Origin: an uncultured Collinsella sp.
GTDB lineage: Bacteria > Actinomycetota > Coriobacteriia > Coriobacteriales > Coriobacteriaceae
Reading direction: 5' to 3'
Assembly: GCA_902470265.1 (NCBI GenBank)
Contig: CABRFW010000028.1
Location: forward strand, 1-12,313
DNA length: 12,313 nt
Below are positions 1 through 6,677 of this stretch, in pieces; within the stretch, counting starts at the first letter, position 1; every line of letters begins with the position of its first letter. Position numbers and translations under genes: made by a program. The notes below the pieces were generated by a model. The model was not told where the DNA came from, did not search any database, and saw only the letters and a program-made list of their open reading frames with translations.

Positions 1-552
1 GGCTTCAATTGTTGAAACGCTTGCCTCGCGCGGCTTGACCAGCACGACGGGTGTCGCGGGTAGTGCGGGGTACTCGGTTGCCAGCACGTCTCCCCCACCC
101 ACGTAAAATGCAGGGCTGGCATGCAAAAAGAAGGGAACGTCGGCGCCAATGCCGCGCGCGATGTTGTCCAGCGCGGGATCGGCACGGTCGATACCCCAAC
201 TCTCTGCCAAGGCGACAATGACCGCCGCGGCATCCGTCGAAGGACCTCCCAGGCCGGCACACAACGGGATGCGCTTCTCGATCGTGATGCAGACATTGGC
301 TTCGCGACCATAATGCTCGGCCATAGCAGCGGCCGCACGATACGCCGTATTCTTTTGCATGGGAAAGTCGGATGCCGGAATCGTCTGGACGGTCAGCTCC
401 TGCGCCGGAGCGACTGTCACGATATCGGCAAGACCGACGGCTGCCATCAGGGAATCGACCTTATGGTAGCCGCGGTCGTCGCGCTCGGTATGAACCCCCA
501 GATAGAGGTTGATCTTTGCCGGCGCGGAAAGGGTCAGGGACCAATCGGTCAC
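1..552 (-). CDS. ispE: 4-diphosphocytidyl-2-C-methyl-D-erythritol kinase, partial (C-terminus beyond left edge)
   Basis: This is the GHMP-family kinase that phosphorylates CDP-methylerythritol with ATP in the non-mevalonate (MEP) isoprenoid pathway in the cytoplasm. The first 184 residues are visible. The N-terminus reads SAPAKINLYLGV (Lys13 in the family's usual position), followed by DDRGYHKVDSL, the glycine-rich ATP loop at about 97-108 (PLCAGLGGPSTD), and GADVPFFL, with Asp138 as the probable catalytic aspartate. The start is GTG at 552-550, 2 bases after the veg stop. A GAGGAG ribosome site sits inside the end of veg, so the two genes are probably translated together. No ATG gives the conserved N-terminus. 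Oddity: Pro104 replaces the glycine usual in the GLGGGS loop. Family identity is clear from the motif order. The remaining C-terminal part, roughly a third of the usual length, lies outside the window. Confidence 0.93.
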   Translation of the reverse strand, partial: MTDWSLTLSAPAKINLYLGVHTERDDRGYHKVDSLMAAVGLADIVTVAPAQELTVQTIPASDFPMQKNTAYRAAAAMAEHYGREANVCITIEKRIPLCAGLGGPSTDAAAVIVALAESWGIDRADPALDNIARGIGADVPFFLHASPAFYVGGGDVLATEYPALPATPVVLVKPREASVSTIEA

Positions 553-554
553 CG

Positions 555-851
555 CTAGTGCTCCTCGAGCTGATTGCCGAGCGGGGTAAAAATGTGCTCG
601 CCGCTCTCGGGGTCGAACAGCTCGACCTGGCCGGTGAGAACATCAATATACTGGTAGGACTGACGCGACTTGCGGCCACGGCGCTCGTCGACCTCGACGA
701 TAAAGACTGCCGGATGGACGCTCTTGATGGTGCCCATGCGCTCGACGACGCGGGTGCGGCCCATGTTGGCCTTCACCTTAACGCGATCGCCCACCATATC
801 GGTCAGCTTCTCGTGGATGTCGTCGACGTGATTGACTTCCATCTCTTCCAT
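555..851 (-). CDS. veg: Veg family protein
   Basis: A small protein of 98 residues with the Veg signature: VKVKANMGRTRVVER at about 23-37, FIVEVDERRGRKSRQSYQYIDVLTGQVEL in the middle, and a short acidic tail. In Bacillus subtilis, Veg is a small beta-rich protein reported to influence biofilm genes; its biochemical role is unsettled, and I infer nothing more here. The ATG at 851 is chosen because GGAGG at 864-860 stands 8 bases upstream; a TTG at 875 in the same frame has no comparable site. It has its own likely promoter and follows the dtd terminator. Only 2 bases separate it from ispE. The neighbourhood matches B. subtilis, where veg, sspF and ispE are adjacent, which supports both calls. 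The length is slightly more than the roughly 86 residues of the Bacillus protein, mainly through the C-terminal extension. Confidence 0.9.
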   Translation of the reverse strand: MEEMEVNHVDDIHEKLTDMVGDRVKVKANMGRTRVVERMGTIKSVHPAVFIVEVDERRGRKSRQSYQYIDVLTGQVELFDPESGEHIFTPLGNQLEEH

Positions 852-918
852 GAACAGGGCCTCCAGAAGGTGCAATTCAAAAAGGGGATAATACCCCTAA
901 GATAGACAAAACTCTAAT

Positions 919-948
919 ACTATAGCACCCTGCCGTGGCCATACGCAA
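919..948 (-). promoter_or_regulatory. Probable sigma-A type promoter of veg-ispE
   Basis: On the minus strand TTGCGT (948-943) and TATAGT (924-919) are separated by 18 bases. The -10 box matches TATAAT at five of six positions and the -35 box keeps TTG. It lies between the dtd terminator and veg, giving a leader of about 60 bases before the ATG at 851. Within that leader AGGGG and CCCCT (894-899 and 883-888 region) could pair as a weak hairpin followed by Ts, which might attenuate transcription; that part is speculative. Confidence 0.5.
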
Positions 949-954
949 GTAGCT

Positions 955-985
955 AAAAAAGCCCGGTCTCGAATACGTACCAGAC
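955..985 (-). terminator. Intrinsic terminator after dtd
   Basis: Read on the minus strand, GTCTGGT (985-979) can pair with ACCGGGC (967-961), seven pairs including two G-U wobbles, with an 11-base loop, directly followed by six Ts (960-955). It sits downstream of the dtd stop and just before the veg promoter, as expected for the end of the rdgB-dtd transcript. Confidence 0.6.
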
Positions 986-1006
986 GACAATCTCGCATGA
1001 CCAGTT

Positions 1007-1034
1007 GTTACGCGGTTTGGTAAAACCGCGTAAC
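1007..1034 (-). other. Perfect 12-bp hairpin abutting the dtd stop codon
   Basis: GTTACGCGGTTT and its exact complement flank a 4-base loop (arms 1023-1034 and 1007-1018). On the minus strand the hairpin begins on the base after the dtd TAG. There is no T-run behind it, so it is not a standard intrinsic terminator by itself. It may protect the mRNA 3' end or act together with the T-tract terminator at 955-985. Confidence 0.6.
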
Positions 1035-1481
1035 CTAAAGGTTGTCGGTGTCCAAGACGATGGTGAATGGGCCGTCGTTGACCAAGTCGACTTTCATATC
1101 GGCGCCAAAAATGCCGTGCGCCACGTGTTCGACATCTTGGCGAACGAGCGTCAGGAAGTACTCGTAGAGCTCGTTGGCGACATCGGGGGCGCCAGCATCC
1201 GTAAACGATGGACGGCGGCCGTGACGGCAATCGGCGAACAGCGTGAACTGCGACACCACGAGAACCTCGCCGTCGACATCGGCAAGTGCCAGGTTGGTCT
1301 TGCCGTTCTCGTCCTCGTTAATGCGCAAGCCCCGGAGCTTGCCCCACAGCTTGTCGGCCTCGGCACGCGTATCGCCATGGCCCACACCCAGCAGCACCAG
1401 GTAGCCGCGTCCAATGCGGCCCACGCACTCGCCGTCGACCGTCACGCCGGCGTTGAGTACGCGCTGCACCACCGCACGCAC
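1035..1481 (-). CDS. dtd: D-aminoacyl-tRNA deacylase
   Basis: Cytoplasmic editing enzyme that hydrolyses D-amino acids (such as D-Tyr) from mischarged tRNA, recycling the tRNA and keeping D-residues out of proteins. The 148-residue length is normal for the bacterial DTD family. Visible signatures are MRAVVQRV at the N-terminus, SQFTLFADC with GRRPSF at 77-93, and NDGPFT at 135-140, which holds the Gly-Pro pair (137-138) that the family uses as its chirality filter. The start is a GTG at 1481 placed 3 bases after the rdgB stop, with GAGGAG as ribosome site within the rdgB tail. This implies translational coupling to rdgB. The gene ends in a strong hairpin and a terminator, so it is the last gene of its transcript. 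All family motifs seem intact. Confidence 0.95.
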   Translation of the reverse strand: MRAVVQRVLNAGVTVDGECVGRIGRGYLVLLGVGHGDTRAEADKLWGKLRGLRINEDENGKTNLALADVDGEVLVVSQFTLFADCRHGRRPSFTDAGAPDVANELYEYFLTLVRQDVEHVAHGIFGADMKVDLVNDGPFTIVLDTDNL

Positions 1482-1484
1482 GGC

Positions 1485-2126
1485 CTACTCCTCGCCCGTC
1501 AGTTTGGCGGATAGGTGCTCGAGCGCGTGGAAACGATGGCTGATGGCGTTCTTCTCGTCCGCCGTCAGCTCGGCCATGGTCTTGCCCGGCGTGTCGACCG
1601 GCAGGAACAGCGGGTCGTAGCCAAAGCCGTGATCGCCGCGGCCCTCGTGTGCGATAGTGCCCTCGCAGGCGCCCTCACCATAGGTGACCAAACCGTCCGT
1701 GTCGATGAGCGCAACGACGCTCATAAAGCGCGCGGTGCGATCCTCGTCGGCCACGCCTTCCAGGTTAACGAGCAGCTTGGCGTTGTTGGCGGCATCGTCG
1801 CCGTGCACGCCCGCATAGCGCGCGCTATACACGCCCGGCTCGCCGTCCAGGGCATCAACGACCAAGCCCGAATCGTCGGCAATGGCCATGAGCCCCGTCT
1901 CTTCGACCGCGGCTTGGGCCTTGATGATGGCGTTCTCCAAAAACGTCGTGCCGTTTTCCTCGGGATCCTCAAAATCACCCAGCTGGCCGAGCGCCACAAA
2001 GCGCACCTCGGGCATGACCTTGCCCAAAATGGCCTCGATCTCGGTGAGCTTATGGGCGTTGCCCGTTGCCACGACGATGGTCGCCGCCGGGTCGAGGGTG
2101 TCGATGTCAATCTTCTCAAGTGCCAT
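1485..2126 (-). CDS. rdgB: XTP/dITP diphosphatase (non-canonical purine NTP pyrophosphatase)
   Basis: Ham1/RdgB family house-cleaning enzyme that hydrolyses deaminated purine nucleotides (dITP, XTP, ITP) to monophosphate and pyrophosphate, preventing their incorporation into nucleic acid. Motifs over the 213 residues are TGNAHKLTEI at 21-30, ENAIIKA at 64-70, DDSGL at 84-88 (metal-binding and catalytic aspartates), SARYAG at 101-106, GFGYDPLF at 167-174, and AISHR near 194-198. The ATG at 2126 is preceded by AAGGAGG at 2139-2133 with a 6-base gap, an unambiguous start. The gene is about 10 residues longer at the N-terminus than many homologues. It follows rph after 141 bases that include a probable terminator, and is nearly fused to dtd. 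The rph-rdgB neighbourhood is common in bacteria, often with murI too, as here. Confidence 0.96.
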   Translation of the reverse strand: MALEKIDIDTLDPAATIVVATGNAHKLTEIEAILGKVMPEVRFVALGQLGDFEDPEENGTTFLENAIIKAQAAVEETGLMAIADDSGLVVDALDGEPGVYSARYAGVHGDDAANNAKLLVNLEGVADEDRTARFMSVVALIDTDGLVTYGEGACEGTIAHEGRGDHGFGYDPLFLPVDTPGKTMAELTADEKNAISHRFHALEHLSAKLTGEE

Positions 2127-2240
2127 GACTGGCCTCCTTGTCTCTATAGCAAGCCGCGTGAGGGGCGTTTGGGCACTTGACCCCTCCCCTCTCAGGCGAT
2201 CGGACCTTTCAACGCAGCATTTCAGCAGATAAAACCTACC

Positions 2241-2270
2241 AAAATAAACCTGTCCCTTTTTGGCAGGTTA
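2241..2270 (-). terminator. Probable intrinsic terminator at the end of rph
   Basis: On the minus strand AACCTG (2269-2264) pairs with CAGGTT (2252-2247), extended inside by CC/GG around a bulged A with a short A-rich loop, then TTTATTTT follows. The stem overlaps the rph stop codon. This suggests that the murE-to-rph transcript can end here and that rdgB-dtd needs its own start or read-through. No convincing promoter was found in the remaining 2127-2240 interval. Confidence 0.45.
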
Positions 2271-2993
2271 GGCGATGGCTTGGCGCTGAAGCTCGATGAG
2301 CTCGGCGATACCCTTGTCGCCCAGGTCGAGCAGGGCGTTGAGGCGCTTGCGGTCAAAGGGCGCCTGCTCGCCGGTGCCCTGGAGCTCGATCATCTCACCG
2401 GTGTCGGTGGCGACGAGGTTCATGTCGACCTCGGCATGGCTGTCCTCGGAATAATCGAGGTCAAGCAGTGTATTGCCGTCGACAACGCCCATGGAGATGG
2501 CAGCCACCTGGCCGATAAGCGGGATGCGCTCGATCTTGCCCGCCTCGACCCACATGGCGAGGGCGTCGTGCAGCGCCACCCAGGCGCCGGTGATGCTCGC
2601 TGTACGCGTGCCGCCATCGGCCTGAATCACATCGCAGTCAACGGTGACGGTGTACTCGCCGAGCGCCTTCATGTTGACGACGGTACGCAGGCTGCGGCCA
2701 ATGAGGCGCTCGATCTCCATGGAGCGACCCTTGCGGTTGGCGTGCTCGCGCTTGCAGCGCTTGCCGGTCGACGCCGGCAGCATGGCGTATTCCGCGGTCA
2801 CCCAGCCGGCCTTAGCTCCTTTTCGCCAGCCCGGCACGCCCTCCTCGATAGTGGCGGCGCACAGCACGCGCGTGTCGCCGAACTCGGCCAAACACGAGCC
2901 GTGGGCGTGCTTCATGACGCCACGGGCGAGCTTAACGGGGCGCAACTCGTTGGCGGCGCGACCGTTGGCGCGGTTGACCTGCATGTACTCCAT
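2268..2993 (-). CDS. rph: Ribonuclease PH
   Basis: Phosphorolytic 3'-to-5' exoribonuclease that trims tRNA 3' ends using phosphate and releasing nucleoside diphosphates; it works as a hexameric ring. The 241-residue protein shows GDTRVLCA at about 39-46, the RNA-contacting basic stretch RLIGRSLR at 96-103, DVIQADGGTRTASI at 121-134 with the phosphate-binding GTR (128-130), and DLDYSEDS at 178-185 carrying catalytic aspartates. Start: ATG at 2993 with AAAGGA upstream; a second ATG at 2984 is also possible and would remove three residues. The gene lies 54 bases after murI and probably belongs to the same transcript. All catalytic motifs are present, so it should be active, unlike the frameshifted rph of E. 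coli K-12. Confidence 0.96.
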   Translation of the reverse strand: MEYMQVNRANGRAANELRPVKLARGVMKHAHGSCLAEFGDTRVLCAATIEEGVPGWRKGAKAGWVTAEYAMLPASTGKRCKREHANRKGRSMEIERLIGRSLRTVVNMKALGEYTVTVDCDVIQADGGTRTASITGAWVALHDALAMWVEAGKIERIPLIGQVAAISMGVVDGNTLLDLDYSEDSHAEVDMNLVATDTGEMIELQGTGEQAPFDRKRLNALLDLGDKGIAELIELQRQAIA

Positions 2994-3047
2994 AGAAATA
3001 TCCTTTCGGCAAAATATGTGGCGAAGGCTTTGGCGGCTGCCTCACAT

Positions 3048-3932
3048 CTATTTCAGCTCATCGATATCGATATGTTCGATGCTCTTGAGCGGCTGACCAA
3101 AGATAAAGCTGCCCGCCACCGCAAACTCGGCAATGTTATCGGCCGTCGTGGCAAAACGATGCTGCGGCTCGGCGGCGTCGCCCGCCAGCTGCTCGCGGCG
3201 CGTGAGGATATCGGTCAGCTCGCGCGTGGTCTCCTCGGCGGAACTCACGACGCGCACCCCAGGCCCCAGCGCATGCCGGATAGGTCCCACCAACAGCGGA
3301 AAATGCGTACAGCCGAGCACCACGGTATCGATACCGTGGTCGCGCAGCGGCTCAACCGTGGCACCCACCAGCGCACGCACGGCAGGCGTATCGAAGATGT
3401 CCTCGTTCTCAAGCCACTGTTCCTGCAGATGTGCACCCGAGGCGAGCTCGTGTTCGACAACCTCGACAAAGCTCGAGGCAGGACAGCCGTATACATCGAC
3501 GCCGGCATCTAGATCCTGAATGGCGCGCGTGTAGGCGCCCGAGCGAATGGTGAGGTTGGTGGCGAGCACGCCCACGCGACGCGTACGCGTGCTGTTGATT
3601 GCCGCACGGGCACCCGGCGCGATCACACCGATCACGGGAACGTCGAGCACCTGCTGGGCCAGACGCAAGGCCGCAGCGGTCGCCGTGTTGCAGGCGATGA
3701 CCATAATCTTGACGTCGTGCTTCGAAAGCCAACGACCCGCCTGCAACGCAAACGAGCGCACCTCATCCTCGGTGCGCGTGCCGTAGGGGCAGCGTTTGGT
3801 GTCGCCAAAGTAGTAGACGGACTCGTGCGGCAGCGCCGTCGCGATGGCGCGCGCAACCGTCAGACCGCCCAAACCAGAATCGAACACGCCAATCGGGCGC
3901 GTGTCGCCTGCCGGATTCTCGATATCGGACAT
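3048..3932 (-). CDS. murI: Glutamate racemase
   Basis: Cofactor-independent racemase that makes D-glutamate for the second position of the peptidoglycan stem peptide. The 294 residues contain IGVFDSGLGGLTV at 14-26 (Asp18 and Ser19), GDTKRCPYG at 43-51, ACNTATA around Cys81 and LGCTHFPLL around Cys207; Cys81 and Cys207 are the two catalytic acid/base cysteines of the family. The product feeds MurD, whose product is the substrate of the MurE-type ligase encoded two genes upstream in the same direction, so the pairing makes metabolic sense. The gap to the upstream hydrolase gene is 51 bases and to rph 54 bases. The ATG at 3932 begins MSDIENPAGDTRP, a short N-terminal extension before the conserved core. 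No odd residues were noticed apart from Lys46-Arg47-Cys48 in a loop that often reads AR. Confidence 0.96.
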   Translation of the reverse strand: MSDIENPAGDTRPIGVFDSGLGGLTVARAIATALPHESVYYFGDTKRCPYGTRTEDEVRSFALQAGRWLSKHDVKIMVIACNTATAAALRLAQQVLDVPVIGVIAPGARAAINSTRTRRVGVLATNLTIRSGAYTRAIQDLDAGVDVYGCPASSFVEVVEHELASGAHLQEQWLENEDIFDTPAVRALVGATVEPLRDHGIDTVVLGCTHFPLLVGPIRHALGPGVRVVSSAEETTRELTDILTRREQLAGDAAEPQHRFATTADNIAEFAVAGSFIFGQPLKSIEHIDIDELK

Positions 3933-3983
3933 TACCTCACCAGTCTCTCTCGAAAAGACATGTCCAAGTGCGGCGACGCCGCG

Positions 3984-4895
3984 CTACGAACGCGCCGCGA
4001 CCAGCAGCTCTGCCGTCGCCGCCCAACCATCGACAATTTTGCCGCGCGTAACGAAAGCGTTCTCGCAAGCAGCCAGGAACTCGGGCGCGCCGGCGCTCGT
4101 CAGGCCATTCTCGACCAGACAGAACGTGCCCACGTGATCGGCCATGTAGAAGTCGGACTCGGAGTCGCCGAGCGCCAACGTCTCCTCGCGCTCGATCCCC
4201 AGGTGCTCGCAGAAGCGCGCAATGGCGACGCCTTTGTTGAGGCCCGCGGGATTGATGTTGAATGCGCGGCCGTCCTCGACGCGATCGAGCTCGAGCGTCG
4301 TCGGCTTGGACAGGTGAGTCAGATGGCCGTTGCAAGCCCAGATCAGACCGCAGCCGGCCTCGTCCAGGATGGCCTGAACCTCATCGTCGGGCACATCGCC
4401 GCGCATGCCGACGGTGACCTCACGGTATTTGTAGCCGGTCGACATGTCGTTGTGATACTCGATCTTGTGCGGCCAGCGGGCAAGGATCTTCTCGCACACG
4501 CCGGTCTGCTCGATCACCTGGTGCGGAGTAAGGCCACAGGCGGGGTCGTAAGGCATGTCGCCGGTCAGATACTCCCAATCGTTGGCTTTGAGGTCGTACA
4601 TGACCAGGCCGCCCATCTCACCAATGTAGGAGTTGAGGCCGAGCACGCGCGCGTCCTCGTGGATCATGGTACGGTTGCGGCCCGAGGTGGGAACCACCTG
4701 AATACCAGCGCGAGCGAGCGCCACGACGGCCTCGACGAGTTTGGTCGAGGGGTTGCCGTCGTTGTCGCGCAGCACGCACGAGCCGGGTGCGAGCATCGTG
4801 GCATCCAGGTCGGTAAAGACGTACTTGACCTTGGCCAAGCGCTCGCGCATCTCGCCCGAAAGCTCGGCAACGGTCGGCAGGGTATTGTGGGACAT
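3984..4895 (-). CDS. HAD-superfamily hydrolase, Cof/type IIB-like, substrate unknown
   Basis: A soluble phosphatase-like protein of the haloacid dehalogenase superfamily. All four motifs are visible: motif I FTDLDATML (Asp29 nucleophile and Asp31), motif II PTSGRNR at about 78-84, motif III with the lysine of LNKGVAIARF, and motif IV LALGDSESDFYMA. The long insert between motifs II and III is typical of the type IIB cap. Such enzymes dephosphorylate sugar phosphates, flavin or nucleotide intermediates; nothing in the sequence fixes the substrate. The start is placed at ATG 4895 because GGAG at 4904-4901 lies 5 bases upstream; the in-frame ATG at 4937 has no ribosome site and would add 14 residues. 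The protein is 303 residues. The gene is placed between a MurE-type ligase and murI, so a cell-wall or sugar-phosphate role is possible but unproven. Confidence 0.85.
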   Translation of the reverse strand: MSHNTLPTVAELSGEMRERLAKVKYVFTDLDATMLAPGSCVLRDNDGNPSTKLVEAVVALARAGIQVVPTSGRNRTMIHEDARVLGLNSYIGEMGGLVMYDLKANDWEYLTGDMPYDPACGLTPHQVIEQTGVCEKILARWPHKIEYHNDMSTGYKYREVTVGMRGDVPDDEVQAILDEAGCGLIWACNGHLTHLSKPTTLELDRVEDGRAFNINPAGLNKGVAIARFCEHLGIEREETLALGDSESDFYMADHVGTFCLVENGLTSAGAPEFLAACENAFVTRGKIVDGWAATAELLVAARS

Positions 4896-5002
4896 GGTTA
4901 CTCCGTTTACGTAGAAGGGTTTGGACTTGGACGGCATGTTTTGATTGAGGGAACACGCTTATGGCGACAGCGTACTCAGGGCGCCGCCGCCATCATGGTT
5001 CA

Positions 5003-6565
5003 TTAGTCAAACTGGGTAACATCGATCAGGCGATTGGCCAGCGAAAGGTCGCTCTCGATGGGCACGAATTCGTCGCCCACGTGCATGAGCTCCTCGTCAC
5101 CCTTTGCCAGCAGCAAGACAATGGTGGGAGCATCGGGGTTGACATACTCCTCGCGCGCCGCCTTGAACGCCGCATGCACAGCGGCTTCGCGATTGAGGAT
5201 GATCTTGTTCGGCGTATCGTCGGGAACATGTTCGGCAAGCTCGCGACAGACCTTCATCGGGTCCTCGTGAGCTGGATCCTCGTTCGTAAAGATCATCAGG
5301 TCGGAATACGGTGCGGCCTCGCGTGGCAATTGCTCGCGGCGCTCCTGAGCCTTGCCGCCGGCGGCGCCAAACAGCGCAATGACGGGGCTGGCGGGAAACG
5401 CGCGCTTGACCGACGAGAAAAGCGAACGGAACGAAAGCTGGTTGTGCGCATAGTCAACGACGCAGATCACGCGGCCGTCCTTCGACTCCACGACCTCCAT
5501 ACGGCCCGGCACACGCAGTTTGGAGAGGCCCTTCTTGATAGCCTCGATACCGATGCTGATCTCGCGCGCAGCGGCGATAGCGACCAGCGCGTTCTCCACG
5601 TTAAAGTCTCCCGCGATACCCAGCAGGACCTTCTCCCCCGCCTCGGACTCGTCGGCACACAGGCCATGCAAGTTGAACTCGATGCTAAAGCCGACCATGC
5701 GTACGTCGCTCGCCCACAGGCTCGCCTCGGGATGCTCGACGCCAACGGTCACCAAGCGCTCGGCCGTCGACGCTGCCTCCAGCACACGGTCGACCTCTTC
5801 GGTGCCCAGATTCACCACGGCGGTCTTTGCCTGGTCAAAAATCCTGAGCTTGCTCTCAAAATAATCCTCAAACGTGGGGTGTTCGATCGGCGAGATGTGG
5901 TCGCGGCCGATGTTGAGGAAGCACGCCACGTCAAACGGCAGATTCTCGACGCGTTGGTACTTGAGCGCCTGGCTCGAAACCTCCATGACCATGGACTGGC
6001 GACCGGACGTGCGGCAGTTGGCGATATGGCGCCAGATCTCGGGGGCCTCGGGCGTAGTATTGGTGCTCTCATAGCACTCGATACCATCGTCGGTACTCAC
6101 CGAGCCGATCATGCCGCAGGACTCGCCCGCCGCCTTGATGATGGACTGGAGCATAAAAGCGGCCGTGGTCTTTCCCTTAGTGCCGGTGATGCCCACGATC
6201 TTGACGTCGTGGTCAGGACGGTCGTAGACCTCCGGCGGCAACAGGGCCATGGCCGTGCGAACACTATCAACAACCAGCATCGCAGCACCGCTCTCCTGCG
6301 CCAGCGGCTCCAGAGACTCGACCAGCGACTCCTCGCACACAAATGCGACGGCGCCCGCATCGAGCGCCATGCTCAAAAACGCGGGCTTAAAGGCAGCACC
6401 TTTGCAGAAGAACACGTCACCTGCCGAGACCGCGCGCGAATCAAACGAGCAGCCGGTCACGGCACGCTCGTCAACCTGCTCTGATGCGCGCAGCTCGCCG
6501 CACACATCGAGAAGCTTGGCAAGCGTATCGACCGTGGTCACGGTCGCGGAATCCGAATGGTGCAT
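5003..6565 (-). CDS. murE: MurE-type UDP-N-acetylmuramoyl-L-alanyl-D-glutamate ligase
   Basis: Mur-ligase family enzyme that adds the third amino acid of the peptidoglycan stem peptide to UDP-MurNAc-L-Ala-D-Glu with ATP in the cytoplasm. Over 520 residues it shows the MurE N-terminal uridine-binding domain with FDSRAVSAGDVFF at 41-53, the ATP loop GITGTKGKTT at 125-134, STNTTPEAP at 168-175, EVSSQAL at 195-201, NIGRDH at 218-223, YFESK with Lys239 as the likely carbamylated lysine, GDFNVENA at 319-326, and DYAHN at 371-375. The diaminopimelate-type DNPR motif is absent: the equivalent position reads TNEDPAHEDP at 427-436. This resembles the DNPA-type loop of lysine-adding MurE, so lysine, ornithine or another residue is more likely than diaminopimelate. 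The start ATG 6565 has AAAGGTG upstream. It is the first gene after the asnB terminator, so it probably heads the operon that includes murI. Confidence 0.88.
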   Translation of the reverse strand: MHHSDSATVTTVDTLAKLLDVCGELRASEQVDERAVTGCSFDSRAVSAGDVFFCKGAAFKPAFLSMALDAGAVAFVCEESLVESLEPLAQESGAAMLVVDSVRTAMALLPPEVYDRPDHDVKIVGITGTKGKTTAAFMLQSIIKAAGESCGMIGSVSTDDGIECYESTNTTPEAPEIWRHIANCRTSGRQSMVMEVSSQALKYQRVENLPFDVACFLNIGRDHISPIEHPTFEDYFESKLRIFDQAKTAVVNLGTEEVDRVLEAASTAERLVTVGVEHPEASLWASDVRMVGFSIEFNLHGLCADESEAGEKVLLGIAGDFNVENALVAIAAAREISIGIEAIKKGLSKLRVPGRMEVVESKDGRVICVVDYAHNQLSFRSLFSSVKRAFPASPVIALFGAAGGKAQERREQLPREAAPYSDLMIFTNEDPAHEDPMKVCRELAEHVPDDTPNKIILNREAAVHAAFKAAREEYVNPDAPTIVLLLAKGDEELMHVGDEFVPIESDLSLANRLIDVTQFD

Positions 6566-6603
6566 CTTTCACCTTTCTCAGCCATTTGGCAGGGACGGTT
6601 TTC

Positions 6604-6609
6604 ATAGTA
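6604..6609 (-). promoter_or_regulatory. Candidate -10 box for the murE-murI-rph transcript
   Basis: TACTAT on the minus strand lies 38 bases upstream of the murE ATG and just downstream of the asnB terminator. There is no good -35 box at 17 bases (TTTTTG at best), so this is only a suggestion. A promoter is expected here because the asnB terminator is strong. Confidence 0.25.
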
Positions 6610-6627
6610 ACTGAAACGTGCTCGCGC

Positions 6628-6652
6628 AAAAACGGCTCCCGGAGGAGCCGTT
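6628..6652 (-). terminator. Intrinsic terminator of asnB
   Basis: On the minus strand AACGGCTCC and GGAGCCGTT form a perfect 9-bp stem around a TCCG tetraloop, with Ts running out of the 3' arm (6632-6628). It lies 25 bases after the asnB stop and is a textbook intrinsic terminator. It separates asnB from the murE transcript. Confidence 0.9.
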
Positions 6653-6677
6653 ACGCGCAGGCATTCGTAGGCCGAGA

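Noticed and set aside
2143..2150. Extended -10 word (TGCTATAGA) as promoter of rdgB
   Set aside because: Transcription would begin within the rdgB ribosome-binding site, leaving no usable leader.
4961..6484. Long open frame on the plus strand opposite the MurE-type ligase
   Set aside because: The minus strand carries all MurE motifs in order; the plus frame has no recognisable domain and is a GC-rich shadow.
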